Shown: piece after piece, positions 1-13,242 of the stretch
Layout of the letters: every line of letters starts with the position of its first letter
Numbering within the stretch: the first letter of the stretch is position 1
Source: Pachypanchax playfairii
Taxonomy: Eukaryota > Chordata > Actinopteri > Cyprinodontiformes > Aplocheilidae
Direction of reading: 5' to 3'
Assembly (NCBI GenBank): GCA_006937955.1
Contig: SSNP01000130.1
Coordinates: 496,001 to 560,000, forward strand
DNA length: 64,000 nucleotides
Program-made: the position numbers and the translations under genes
The notes under the pieces: generated by a model
Told to the model about the DNA's origin: nothing
The model's input: only the letters and a program-made list of their open reading frames with translations
Database searches by the model: none

Positions 1-3000
1 AATGCTAGCTACATGCTAATGCGTGTTAGCCATTTATGAAGCTTTCACTGTTGGACTCCGTGTCAAGATGGTAAGGCTCCACACTATGCTCCTCCATCAC
101 TATGGAATTGTTTACAAAATTTTGGAGGCGTGGCTGTTGCCCATGCTGCTTCACTGCAGCCAGGCCAAGTCTCGAAGCTACGTCATGACATGGGCAGCAT
201 TCACGGGGCGGGGTGGATTATAGTGAACAGAGTCTCTTACTTCCAGGTCAAAGAATAACTCCAGGATATAAGTTATATGTCAGGAAAAATTAATACTATA
301 TGTCAAAGGTAACATTTGATCATATATGTGCCTATATCAGACATTAAAAGCTGTAAAATAGCAGCATACAGGACCTTAAAAGTTGATGGTATGACTTACA
401 AATATTCCATTTTACCTTTTACCATTTTTTTGTATTTGTAGAACATCTTTCAACCCTTTGAATATTAGTTAACTGTTTCTTTATTATTATTATTTGCATA
501 TGGCAGACATTTTACTCAGCAGATAAAATCGTCTTTGTTGGGGCAGCTGCCAAAGGCAAATAGAAAAGGGGCCAAGGCGATGATGAAGTGGATGGAGGAG
601 AGTATAAAAAGATCTGCGGCAGGTGGTTTGTTTTTGTAACCACAAAGAATGTGTATGTGGTGACCAGAGCTGCAAAAGTACAAGCTGGTAACCACTAGCA
701 ACCAATCATTGTCTCCATGAAGTGCTATTAATAAAGAAAATCTTAAAATCAGTGGGCAGAACACATTAAATTCGGCAATCTGGGCTGTTTTTCCTTATCT
801 GTACGTAGACGTTCTGAAAACTGGGTAAAGGTAAATGACGCCTTTTTTTAAAATATCTAGAACGTTAGAACAATTAGCCATAGAAGTGTTTTGTAAAGTC
901 CTGGCTTGTTATGTATGGTGCAAGTTGAACCTGCATGTTAGTGCAATCAGTGTTAAGCTCCACTGTGATTCTGTCATGCAGAAAACATTTTCAAAATAAC
1001 CAAGGCCTAAACGGAGGGACGCATTTTCAAACGGTCAAACCGCGAGTGCTTATTTAATAGGGAAGTGACTTAAATCCTGCACCAGACATTATTCCGCACC
1101 CCTTTTCCGAACAGTACAGGCCTCATTGTCTTCGCTGGCAAAAGATGAGCGGCAAAGGCAGAAAGAGGCCAATTATTGACAGTAAGCAATACAACATTTA
1201 TGTGTCACCACTTTTACCTGGTGTTCAAGGTTTAAATATGTTCCATCATCATCCTTTTACAAGGGCGAGCGATCGCACTGGTGTTATTTATAGGCTGCTG
1301 TGTTCTTTCTCATCAGCGCTGTCACCCCTCGCATGTTTACTGCACCTCCTTGTTCACCTCTGCGTTGACAGGAAGTGAGGTTTAATAATAGGAAATGTTC
1401 CACTTCTCACTTTTAAGTTCTTGTAGCATCAGAGGCTGCATTTGTGCACAGAAGAAACGACAGCGAAGCTCTTTAAAGTTTCAAATGTCGCATTGGAAAG
1501 GGAGTTTTTAATGTGTTCAGTTTATTATGACAATGTGCCAATAAATCCCACATATTTGGTTATAAATACTGTAACAACCAATAATTTGAAGTCTTTATAG
1601 GGTATTTAAGTCCATTAACATATGGTTTGGTGGAAAAATATGATACTTCTGAGTATGAGTCAGGATTTTCTATCCAGTCAGGTAAAGTCTGTAATGTTTG
1701 GTAAGCTTAAAGAGATGATGCAGGTAAATGTCAGGATTCGTTTTTCCCCAAACATCTGCTCTTTTTCTGTGTGTGGACGGGATTTAGAGTCAGTTTGAAG
1801 ATTTATTAGATTGGTTTTGTGGTGCTGAAATGTTATCTCAGCCACTATCTGTGAGATCAGCACAGTTGGATAACAAAAAAAGGATGAAACTCAAGGCAGA
1901 GGCTGATAATTCGGATCATCCGGAGAGACACGAGTTAAAGCTGCTTCGAAGGAAAAGAAAAAAATCAGAAGAAAAATTGTTCTAAATTCACAACATTTTT
2001 CAAAGTAAATTAAAAAGCCTTCTACAGCAAATGAAAAACAAAATAGTCGAAGAAAATTCTATAGTGGTCACGATCGAGAACATATGAAGCGCCTTGAACT
2101 TTTAATAAGAAACGAATAAGTTGAGCTGCGGAGGGAGTAAAAATCTGTGAAAAATCTCAGAAATTCTGAAATCAACTCTACCTGAAAAAAACTTGGATAT
2201 TGGGCTTTTCAAACAAAAACAGTACAATTTAAATTTCAGGATAATTATTTGATACATCTCTGAATATTTGACTCCCACATTCAGTGACAACAAATCATGC
2301 TTTCTACAATGCATGTTTATATGGCTCTGAGTGCTAATTAATACAGTTTAGTATAAAAGTGTCAGCAGAGAAAAAGCTAATTTCATGCCACATTTGGATT
2401 TATCATGTTAATCTTCAATATCTCAAAAGGGAGCGACTATGTTGTACATGTTTTTAACCACATCAATGAACCAGCCATATTTACAGCCAATATTTGCATA
2501 AGCTGTGAAGAACTTGTAAAATAAAAAGATGGGGCATATTAAAAGCAAAGTTTTTCCAAGGTTTTGTTACAGGAGTGAAAGTATTACAGTTGTAATGTAT
2601 TCACTTTGCTTTCAATAGTACTGCTGAAGGTCAAAATTAGCTAGCAGCTTAAAATGCTAGTGGCTGCTAGCATGTCAGAAATGGCTGCAGAGGATTAACA
2701 GTGAATTCTGACCCATTCACATGGAATTTGATACAACTCAGCTTCTCAATATTGTGAACTGATTTTTACAACTTTCATATTGATATTACTGTCATTTCCA
2801 CGAGAACGCATAATGTAAATCTCAGAGGCAGTATACTGAAAAGCAACAGAAAATGTTACTGTCCTACTGACTGACAGCCTGTTTTGTGGGTATAAATAAG
2901 ACTATGTGTTTCTTTTTTAAACATTAAACACACCTACATGTACAGGTGAGAAGAACACATATTAGACTTTGACCAGATTACCTGAAAGTCTGCACTTCCA

Positions 3001-3955
3001 GGTCAGACATACTTAAAATAATCTGTTTCTCTTTTAACATAAAGTCAGAGTTTATGGGTAAAACATTTTTTAAACATCAGTGCCTAATCTAAAAGACGAA
3101 GGACATCACTGACCAAGAAATGAGTTTTCCTTTGTCTATTAACCTCTGGTAGGGTGATCATAAACCTTAGACCCCCACAACTTATCACTGCTGCCTCTAA
3201 TTAGTCCTCTGGTTCCCTTCAATCCTGTTATTCACCTCAGTGGCGTCTCTGCCCTTTGGAGGGAGAAAAAGCATCTAATCCCCTGCTGTGATTTACAGTT
3301 ATTACATGACGAAACCAGGCCAGGTAATTTGAAGTCGAAAATGAGCAGGAACAGAACGGGGAGTTCGAGTCAGTAACTCATTTCCACCTTTTCTTCCACC
3401 CTCCTGCGCGTGAAGGTAATAACTCAAGTCTTTGTGGTCCTCAGCTGACTGCGCGGCCTTCATTTGGAGCATCACATCATCTGGAGTGTTGGTTTCAAGG
3501 TTGTCATCCTACTGGCTGGATGTGGCTTCCAGGGAAACGGATCTGCGCACATCTCAATTGCATTTAAAGCTCTCAAGGACGGCGAGCAGAAAACAATAAA
3601 ACAAGTCGAAAATTCTGCACCAGTGAAAAGACACAGCATTTCATTTGCATTGTATTTCAGTTAGGGCTTGCCCTGGAGCTGAAGGCACTACTCACAAGTG
3701 GCTTAAAATGAAGGTCAGATATGACCGAACCAGCATGGTAATCTTTAAGTTTCCCTTCAAAGGCTCCCATGAAGCCACAAAATCTGCTCCAGTCTAAAAC
3801 ATGGAGGCTTTTCTTGCCAACACCTTGACACCACCTTACACCAGGATGGGCAACTTATCTCCCAGAGGGCCTTAGGCTTTTTCTCTTTACTTTACCTAGT
3901 GTAGTGCAAAGGTTGTTCCAAAGTTATCATGCTTGTGAAAAAAACCCAAAAACAA
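1..3955. other. Gene-free AT-rich sequence
   Basis: Short open frames only, with no family signature on either strand. The block 3140-3310 is less AT-rich and might be a conserved non-coding element, but this cannot be judged from one sequence. Confidence 0.4.
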
Positions 3956-4030
3956 TCCATCCATGTTCTATATTTACTTATTCATTGGGTGAGAGGTTGG
4001 GGCTACACCCTGGACAGGTCAACAGTTTAT
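3956..4030 (-). repeat. Fragment of the common fish 'dispersed tail' repeat
   Basis: Contains ATCCATCCATG, then GGTTGGGGCTACACCCTGGACAGGTC. This is the reverse complement of the SINE/LINE tail seen at 42655-42780 and 17080-17100 (GACCTGTCCAGGGTGTA). Confidence 0.55.
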
Positions 4031-4103
4031 CACAAAGAAAAACCACCATTCACTTCCACACACCTGGCGAGAAGATGCAGGACTCCATGCTAGAAGGTCC
4101 TAA

Positions 4104-4687
4104 AGAGGCCCTTCCATTAAAAACAGTTTTTCTGAGGTTTCTGTTGAATATTTTAGCTCCACAGGTGTTCTTATCTTCATAGTGGGTGTGAAAACAGGTC
4201 AACAACTTCTCTTTCAGTTTTAATCTCTCAAACTACGCAGGTGGCGATAACACCCGAGTTCTCCTGAGTCCGAACAGCCTGTATTTGTTTCGTCTCAACT
4301 CCTTTGTTCGTTAGTATTCATCAGCTCCTGCAGTTGAAACCACACCTAGCATGCTGCTGGCTAAAAGCTGTAGCATAAGACGCTGCAAACAGGAAGACAC
4401 GACGTCTGATGTTGCCATGCACAGCAGGGCAGGAAACAGTATTCTTTGCTCTGATAGGTTAGTTTGTTAGCCAATCTGAGTCCAGCAAATTCGAATAATG
4501 AATATGAACGAGCTGCTGCCCAAAGCCTGACGGAAGGAGCCGGAACCACCCGAATTTTAACGCAGACAGATTGAATGGTCTGTTAATCAGTGTTTTCTGA
4601 TGTTTTCTAGATATAAAATGTTTCATATTACTGGTTAATACTTAAGAAATAATCACTAAGTCCTGAAATGTGTATGAAATGGCCTCT
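4104..4687 (+). mobile_element. TTAA MITE family 1, copy A
   Basis: Ends are AGAGGCCCTTCCATTA and, at the other end, GAAATGGCCTCT; outer flanks are CTAA/TTAA. It is about 580 bp and non-coding, and is near-identical in layout to copies at 31447, 37448 and 43403. It carries an internal TTAGCCAATC CCAAT-like box. Confidence 0.85.
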
Positions 4688-4739
4688 TTAAGCACTGAGT
4701 TTTGAACTCAGAACCAACTGTGTCACCATACTGACCAAA

Positions 4740-4860
4740 TCAAACACACTGTATCTAAACTATTGTTCGTGATAAGACTGCTGGAGATAGACACCAGCTC
4801 CCTGCAACCCTGAACAGGAAGAACCAGGTTTGTTCGATGGATGGACGGACGGACGGACCG
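4740..4860 (+). repeat. SINE/LINE tail fragment with (GGAC)n
   Basis: Resembles the fish repeat tail (ACTGCTGGAGATAGACACCAGC, CCCTGAACAGGAAGAA) and ends in a GATGGATGGACGGACGG microsatellite. Confidence 0.5.
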
Positions 4861-4897
4861 TCAATAGGATTGAAGTCTAAAAAGTATATAAAAAAAT

Positions 4898-5671
4898 CAA
4901 GGGCGCAGATGGCACTAGGGACGGAGGGGACGTGTCCCCCTCAGATTCATAGTGAGACTGATCGGTCCCCCCCACTTTTACAGACAGCACGGACGACAAA
5001 CACCACCAGTAATACAGAATACTATCGCAGCGCGCATCAAAAGCCCGGCGCCTGTGCTAATCAGCTAACGGTGCATTTCTGTTATACAGAAAAGTTGGAA
5101 TTTCCAGAATTCAAGTAAGAATCTTTCGCCATGAAGTCCGATCTCTTACTCGGAAGTTGGATTAATCTTCCCATATGGTACCTGCTGCTTATGTACTGGT
5201 AAACACTAGCGAGCTTAGTTGCGCATCTAAAAGGCTGCAAAGTGCATATCATTATCATTTGCTTTCATGTGCCATATCCACCAAGAGAAGGTGACAGGCT
5301 TCACAGGCAAGAAATTGGCCAGTAGTGTAATGCCGATGGTGTGGATGTTTTTCAGTCTGTGTGCTGCAGTCCAGGTAGTTCTTGGTTTTAAAGATAAAAT
5401 GTTTTCAAAACCTTCAATAGTTTGCTACTATACAGTAAATGTCTGCCTTTATACACATTTTTTATGTAAATATGTTGTGTACTCGGTTTGAACAAAAGTG
5501 TTTAAATAAAAGATATTTTGCTCAAAGCATGAAGTTTTGGTGGATGACCGGCTTCCAGACAAATAATAGTTTCAACACATACTGCTATTGTTGATTATGT
5601 AGACCTTTGTTAACCATCATTGGCTGACAGCTGGGTCCCCCCCCAGTCTCAAAATCCTATCTGCGCCCCTG
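4898..5671. mobile_element. hAT-like non-autonomous element
   Basis: The termini CAAGGGCGCAGATGG and its inverted partner CTATCTGCGCCCCTG match hAT-type ends (CAGGGGCG). Flanking 8-mers AAAAAAAT (4890-4897) and TAAAAAAT (5672-5679) differ at one base, as for an aged 8-bp target duplication. There is no transposase frame. Confidence 0.7.
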
Positions 5672-5679
5672 TAAAAAAT

Positions 5680-8150
5680 ATATTTACAAAGAGTCGGGAG
5701 CATTAAAACAGCATTAAAAAACCAAAAAGTGATTTGTCTGTACTGTTGGGTGGAAAAGGTGAAGTGAGACAAAGTGGACTAGCAAAAATGATCAAGCCTG
5801 TTCTGATTGCTCTCCAACAATCTTAAAGGTGTGTCGTGTTTATGTACGGTCTGATTATGAAGTGGTCCTCAAACCGCAGAGAAGGGGGGAAAAGCACCGG
5901 ATCTCTTAATTGGTTTCCTGTGTGCTACAAACACACCTCTTTACCACATTCAAAGTAATCACATGCAAATTCTAGCTTTTACTGTGTGTGTGTGTGTTTG
6001 TATCTGTATGTGTGGAAGAAGCCTATCAATATCCATTCATCTAATAAAAGCCCAGTCTTGCATTTCATTCACAGCCACCAGCGGAGCCGCACTGAAACAT
6101 ATTGATTTTCTGTGCTCACTAACCCCATAGCCATCGGTTTGGGGGATGAGATCTGATCAGCACAGTGGCCAAAAGAGTTTAGTGATGGAGCTGCTGCATC
6201 TCTGCAGAGCTTTTGGGGTAGCATGCACGCATAGGTGCCTCACTCTGAAGCTACGCTCAACCTTCTTCTGAATAATACCCTTGGAAATGGGAGGAGGTTG
6301 GACAGGAAGAGGAGTGGAAAGGGAGGCAAGGTTAAAGTAGGAGGGTTTCAGGAAGAGAGGTAAAAGCAGTGCACGGTGGAAGAGGTGCTGAGAATGATGT
6401 GGAACGACTATGTGTGGAGGTTGGGGGGGGAGAGATGCCAGAAAGGTCACTAGGCAAAAATGATGAAGTCATCTGTATTAGATTTTCTGCAGCTGCAGCC
6501 TGGATGAAGGCTGGCAGGCTGCCAGAGAGGTGAGCTGCTAGTTCCTCCCGTCAGCTCCGCAGGCTGTGGCAGCTTCCTCATTTGGGAGTATTTTTATTTG
6601 CCTTTGAGTGTGTTAAGACTAAATTTCAATGACTGAGGCCTCTTTAAATTTGTCTAAAGTCATTTTAAAAAGGGAGCTGCAATAACAATAAATTTTTAAG
6701 TATTTTTCTTTTCTCTGTCAGAGAACATGATTTCCGTCTGGGTTTGTCTGCAATGCCTAGAGATGCTTTGTGAAAAATCCAGTAATTGTTCCCAAAAACT
6801 TTGGACACTGACTTCCTCCAGGGCGTTACATCCTCCCCCCCCCCACAACCCACCTCGGTGACAACTAAACCAGTGATGCAACAAATTGGCAATCCACTCC
6901 CTGTTGGCCAAGACAGCTTTAAGTCTGTAGCCTACATATGAAAAGGCTTGCTCACTACTCTTACAGACTTTTCCCCAATTCCAGTTTGTTTTTAGTGACA
7001 TTCGTTTTCTCATTGACCAACCGATTGTGAACAAGAGAACAACAGGAGTTTAGCTGTTGTAATTTTCTCTCTGATGTCTGGGGCTAGTAATTATCTCATC
7101 GCAAATGATTCATGTGGAAAACCAAAGAACCAAAAAAAAAGAGCAAAAATATAACCTACTCACTGCGCCCTGAGCCTGTTTTGGTTTGGGGAACACGTGC
7201 TGTAGCTGATGAACAATAGGGAGCAGGTGTGCAGTACTGGACCGAGTCGGAGACAAACACAGTTGGCGAGGAATAGACAGAAACCCATCAGGTGAAGTAA
7301 AGCTTTTTTTGGGGGGGACTTATTTTAATAAAAAAAAAAAAAAAACCACCCACACAGATGCTCTCACTTATGTTGCCTGATTAGACTTTGATTTAGGATT
7401 GTGTGGGAGACGAGCCACTTTTTAAGTTTAAGAAATATTTTCCAATTTCAGTGAAACCTGCATGTTTAAATCTAAATTTTTGTGTCATACAGGCAGTAGT
7501 TTCATCAATGTGTCATTTTCACAGTGGGAGCTCAAAACTGCAAAAGGAACCAGGTGGCTGGTTTAGCAAGCTCAAAACACCTGATGACTTAACAAAATAA
7601 AGTTCATGACTCTTGGAAAGCACTGATCTATCCTGAAATACAGAGAAATTGATATTCTGGGATATAGTGTTTGCTTTTATTTATTTATTTGCTCAACATT
7701 CCCCATAACCATATAGAAAAGTTCACTTTTTTTAGGTTTTGAAACAGAGCAAGCAGAAGTAGAAACTTATTTGTGCCTACCCCAATCCTATTACATACAG
7801 CTCAATTTCTTTCAAACAAAAAGAAGAAAACAGAAGAAGAGAAAGAAAACCCAAAATTATAAACTGATATGTCCTGCTGTAACACTATGCACAGAGATTA
7901 ACATCAGGCAGATCACGTGTTAGTCTGTTTACCGTTTGTTACTGTTCATTTCCGGTGATTCATGACTGATAGGTTCTTCAGTCTCACTGCAGCTTTTGCA
8001 ACTGACTGCTGATCTGAACTGTCTGTCGCTGCATGTCTCTGTATCAGTTTTTCAAAATTCTGAAGATGTTCAGTGTTGTAAATGTGTAATTTATATACAT
8101 AAACATTTTTGGACCCAAAATGAATCCCTGAGGCACCATACATGCAATCA
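5680..8150. other. Gene-free sequence
   Basis: Contains a short (TG)n at about 5982-5998, poly-C and poly-A runs (6835-6844, 7329-7344), and a possible LINE 3'-UTR-like patch at 7670-7850. No gene is recognised. Confidence 0.35.
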
Positions 8151-8160
8151 TAGGCGCTGA

Positions 8161-8196
8161 TCCCGTGGGTGCACGGGCCCCGAAGCACCCACGGGA
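8161..8196. repeat. Perfect 12-bp stem hairpin
   Basis: TCCCGTGGGTGC (8161-8172) and GCACCCACGGGA (8185-8196) are exact inverted repeats around a 12-base G+C-rich loop. It is probably the end of a degraded MITE. Confidence 0.6.
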
Positions 8197-8629
8197 GATG
8201 CTGAGTTTACAAGTGGGATTGAAACGCGTCGCAGGTCAGCTGGAAGCTCGCCCCGGTGAGCTAGCGTGCTATCATTGGCTATTGATGTGGATGGGGTGGA
8301 CTATGCAGCACCTGATATATACGTCTATGTGCAGTACCCACTGCAGGATCGGAAATCGCTGCGCCTGCATACAATATTCATCAGTCTGATTTTTCCATTT
8401 TTCTTAAGGATTTATCATGAAAGCGTTGGAGAGACTGATATTGGTTCATCTAAATAAGTAAAACAAGCATCTATCAGGACCCACTGCAGTTTGATTATTA
8501 TCCTGGGGTTGGAGCAAAAGACACACCTGCTTCAATAAACCCATTAGCACTGTCATCAGAACAAATCAGACAGCACTGTGAGGGTTGTGTTCTTTCATTT
8601 CTCCAGTGCATTTCACACAATACAGCCTG

Positions 8630-8875
8630 CTTTACTGTAAAAAAAAAAATGCCAGAAGACACAGGTGGAAGCCTTCATAATCACCTGGATTAAGGACAAC
8701 CTCACAAACAGACCAGAGTTTGTGTGTCTCAAGAGGTGATCAGCAGCACCACAGGGGACAAGCTGAAGAGTGTCATCGGGGTGAGGGATGTCTGGGTTTG
8801 CCTCCTGAACCTGTTGCCCCACACAACCTGACTATAGGATAAGATGAAGATGATGGATGGGTGGATGGATGGATG
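8630..8875 (+). mobile_element. LINE remnants (RT and 3' tail fragments)
   Basis: Translates in part to FITWIKDNLTNRPEFVCL-like reverse transcriptase text, then DVWVCLLNLLPH, the typical last residues of a fish LINE. It ends in (GGAT)n. Confidence 0.55.
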
Positions 8876-11800
8876 AAAAATTTGATAACAAAGTGTATAA
8901 TTTAGAACATTTAATTAAATCAAAAGAAATAAAGACCTCCAGTTATAAGCCTTTGTTCTGTTAAACACCCTTAAAATTTCCAACAATGAAATTAACATCT
9001 TTACTAGAACTTGGCTCCAATAAACCCAAAAATGTAAGTTCTTTTGTTTTTCAGCATTTTCTTTGTCCTGTTTGAATTTTTGTAGTTTGTTTAGTTGCAC
9101 ATATACTATTGAGCCAAACCTACATTTAAACTCGGCCCTGCTGCTCTTCCTGTTTCTCACAGTTCAAAGATTATTCTCACTTGTTAACATAAAAAAACCT
9201 TTATTTTACCTCAACATAACTAGTGTAAATCTGCTGTAGCATTGTTAAAAGTGAGTAAAGTTAAACCTAAAATATTACATGTTTGATTTGGATGACCAAA
9301 TTTCGTAACTAAACTTTGTTTCTAAGAGCTGTTTAGTCATTCTTTTACAAGCTCAATGATACAGAGGTAACAAGATTCATCTCCGACTCTTGGGGAAAAA
9401 GCTAATACAATGTGTATTTACACACTTTGCTACTATACCTATTAAAATGCATTTGGTCAGTGAGTTTTGGCCTCTGCTCATTTCTGCCACTCGCAGCGTG
9501 AAGAGGATGGGTGAAGTGCAGAGTAAGGGCAGTTTTGTTATAAATGATGAAATAGATGTTGATGACAATGCTTTTACAGGAGCTGACACAGCAAATAGTT
9601 CTCAATATATATTTCAGATTGGAGGACGGTCCATTTCTGCTTAATCGCCCGTTTTAATGCTCACCCTTAGCTGCCATCAAAAAGCACTATAAGCGCGCGA
9701 GGAATAACTGAGTGTGTACCTTCCATTGGTGGAAAATTAATGCTGTAATACTTTTAAGTTCAGCCCCAAAGAGAGGGATTATTTTGAAGTTTTAATGGCT
9801 GGGATTCTACTGATTCCAAGCTATCTCCAACCTTTAAATTTCTAAAAAAAAAAAAGTGCTGTGGATAGGTCATTGTGATTGGTTGGGATTTCTCAAACGG
9901 AGCCCTGAGCAGCTGACAAGCCGGTGCGACATCGCTGGAAATGTCGAAGCAGGTCAACCAGGATTCTGTCAGATAAAAGCTACCGTTTGCCTCACAACAG
10001 ATCATGTAGAATGCAAGACTGCATGTTGATTGGCCTGGGCAGACTGTTTTTATATAATGCAGTTACACAGAATACAAGACCCCATGAAAAACAAGTCAAA
10101 AAAAAAAAAAAACAATAAATGTGGTTCATACCACCAGTTGAGAAGGATACATGTGAAATAAAAGGACTGGTATGCATGTTCTTTCAAGCGTTAGTTCAGG
10201 TTCTGATGGGAATAAGTGGAGGAACGGAGTAATACCTCACGTTACATGTAACATTCTTTGGGTCGGGTGATTCCTTTAGATTCTGTGCTACATGGCTGAG
10301 AATCTAAAAGGCACACAATAAAAACACATGTGTGCAGGATAACAACTGGTTCATACCATTTATTTTTTGAGTCAGTTTTCAAAAGGTGAGGTCATTTCTT
10401 CTGCATCACATGGTTCATCGAAATTCATTATCGACTGATTATATGGCTGCTGGCAAGGACGCGCTGTTGGGAACATCGTGCTTTCAATATGAATTAATTA
10501 CCCACCACTTTGAAACCAGGAGGAGAAATACATGGATTCTACAGGCCTCCAAAAACATAATGCCATTGGAATTAGTTGTGAGATATTTGATGTTTTCTGC
10601 CTTTGATATTTGTTCAGTAATTAGCAAACACACACACTCTGGGAAGAAAAAAACTGCCTGCAGTGACTGGGTGAGAAATTAATTTATGTTCTGCTCAATG
10701 TTATTTAATCACTTTTAGGAATACTACCTAAGCCAAGCTACATGCAGGATGCTTTGACATTGGTAGTTCTCAGAACATCCTTGTGTCCAAAAAAAAGCAT
10801 CCATTCAGAAATTAATTAGAGTCTTGCCACGGCTGCACCATCACTGCGAGGGCAAGCTGTTTTAATTAACACCACCAGAGCTTAAGTTATTCTGTCAGTT
10901 AATTCTCTGTGATGCTGCACAAGGCAATAAACGTGCACGCAGTTCACTCAAGTAAACATGTATAAAAACAGCACATGCTAATGTTTGTATTTGTGCATGC
11001 CTGCAGCTACAAACTGCAGGATAAAAATAATAATAAAAAAGGGGTTGAAAATGTGGATCATTAAAGTAATTTCCTTCACTGGTAACAGACAGCTCTAAAA
11101 ATGGACATCATGAACCCTGTCGCGTCTTTTCAGTGCCCGTGCAAGTTTCCAAATCCCCCTTTCCTCCATGGAGACAATCAATAGAAAGCTTTTTCGCAGT
11201 GGACACAGCCAGACACAAAAGGACCCACGGGTAATAAAAGTCATTCCCTGATGTCGCAACTTCAATCTCTCAGCCCCTAGTAAAGATCATTGATGAGTAA
11301 ATAAAGCAAACATGCAGCGACTCGACAGCCACTTCTCTCTCTGTGTCAGGGTCGGAATTTAATTTATCTTCTCATGATTAAAAAAAAAAGAAGAAGAAGA
11401 AGAAGAAGCAGGAAATAAGAAAGATGCCTTACCTCATTGGGTGAGTCATTTGTAAGAAATGTACATCCTAACAGAACTGGCTGAGGGAATGCATGGAAGA
11501 AAAATGGCCAATACTGGAAACATAAACTTTGGATTTGTTTTCTGATAAACATCAAGTCATTTTTTCCCCCTATACCTTGAAAAGAAATATGTTCAGGGAT
11601 ACTCTGAAAAATGGTTTCTTTATATCATTTTCATTCTCCATTTACACATTCAGGAGCCCAAGGCATAGATATTTCCGTGACTTGTGATTTTATTGATAGC
11701 TTCACGCCTAATGAAACCCATCTGCATAAAGAAAGCCATCTTTTGACTCTGTTAGATTTATTAATGCTATTGTACATAAAATCTTGCCTCAAGGCATTTT

Positions 11801-12842
11801 GTAAAAAGAAATCATATGTAGTGGAAGAATTTATGAAAAAACTCATTCTTTTACACATTTTTTTGGTGCACATGCACATTAAAAGCAATTTCATAAGGTT
11901 TCCTGTGTTTAAAATTAACAATTTTTTTCTGTACATATGTTAAAAAAAAAAATTAAAAAACCACTATCAAATGAAATTAAATTTTGTTTCTCTTGTCCGG
12001 ATGATTCCACTAAGCAACATCTTCTCTGGGATGTCAGGAGATAAATCAAACTGGTGCAAAGAATGAATCGGAGCACAATAAAGGTAGAAACAACAGGGAA
12101 CCGAGCAAAGACACAAGCAGGAGGATCTGACAATGGCCGAGAGAAACTGAAGAGTATATGCACTGGGGAGGGTGATTATTGGAGGATGAACAGCTGGAGT
12201 AATTGGCAGATGGAGCACGTGTGTGTAATAAGTTAAGCAAAACAATGAACATAGTTAGAGGGAGATTCCAGCAACAGTCAGAACCAGTTAAAACAGATTA
12301 CCAAATATCTGAAAGGATAAATTCACATCTAGCCTAACATAAACATGTCTGTTTGTGTTATTCAGCTGAAGTTTATGGTGATAATTTTGTTTTTATTGGC
12401 AGGCAGGAAGGCAGTCTGGACTCATCAGTGAGCAGAACGTTCCTCTGTTGCTAGAGTAAATGGGCCTGATGCTGAAGGGCATCCCCATAGTAGGAAATTT
12501 GTTGCCCAACTTGAAGAAGTTTCAAAGGCTCGCGCCAAATAATGCTGAAACTTGGTTTTACAGGACACCAACTTAAAGTTGCGCTATGGTTCTATGCAGA
12601 TCCGTCAAACAAGACGCACTTGCTGTTTATCAGACACCTGACTGTAAACACCTGGAACACCAGAAGCAATAAACATGAGCTGAAAGCAGAATAAGTCATT
12701 TGGCATTGGCAGGGAAGATTTGGCAAGTCTTCATGAATGCAAGCCACATTTTCCACACAATTGTGGCACCAATTAAGAGGAAATAAAAAGGCTTTAAAAC
12801 AGTAGCTATACAAAAACATCATGCTTTGGTTTGTCTATGGTT
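8876..12842. other. Gene-free sequence
   Basis: AT-rich. There is an (AAG)n tract at about 11389-11408. The block 10795-10960 (with TTTTAATTAACACC and homeodomain-like TAATTA sites) has the look of a conserved enhancer but is unproven. Confidence 0.35.
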
Positions 12843-13238
12843 GTCTTAGTTTCATCACAACTCCTTTGTTTGTTAGTATTCGGCAGCTCCCGCAGTTGAA
12901 ACCATACCTAGCATGCTGCTGGCTAAAAGCTGTAGCATAAGACGTAACAAACAGGAAGAGAGAACGTCTAATGTTGCCATGTGCAGCGGGGCAGGAAACA
13001 GTATACCTTGTTCTCATAGGCTAGCTTGTTAGCCAATCAGAGTCCAGCAAATTCGAATAATGAATATGAACGAGCTGCTGCTTGAGGCCTGACGGAACCA
13101 GCCGAATTTTGACGCAGACAGGTTGAAAGGTCTGTTAATCGGTGTTTAATGTTTTTTTAGATATAAAAATGTTTCATATTACAGGTTAATACTTAAGAAA
13201 TAACCACAAAGTCCTGAAATTTGTATGAAATGGCCTCT
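12843..13238 (+). mobile_element. TTAA MITE family 1, copy B (5'-truncated)
   Basis: Matches the 3' two thirds of copies A, D and E, and ends GGCCTCT followed by TTAA. The left ~190 bp are missing. Confidence 0.8.
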
Positions 13239-13242
13239 TTAA

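Noticed and set aside
1145..1378. Frame beginning MSGKGRKRPIID, briefly histone-like
   Set aside because: Similarity to the histone H4/H2A start ends after six residues; the rest is unrelated.
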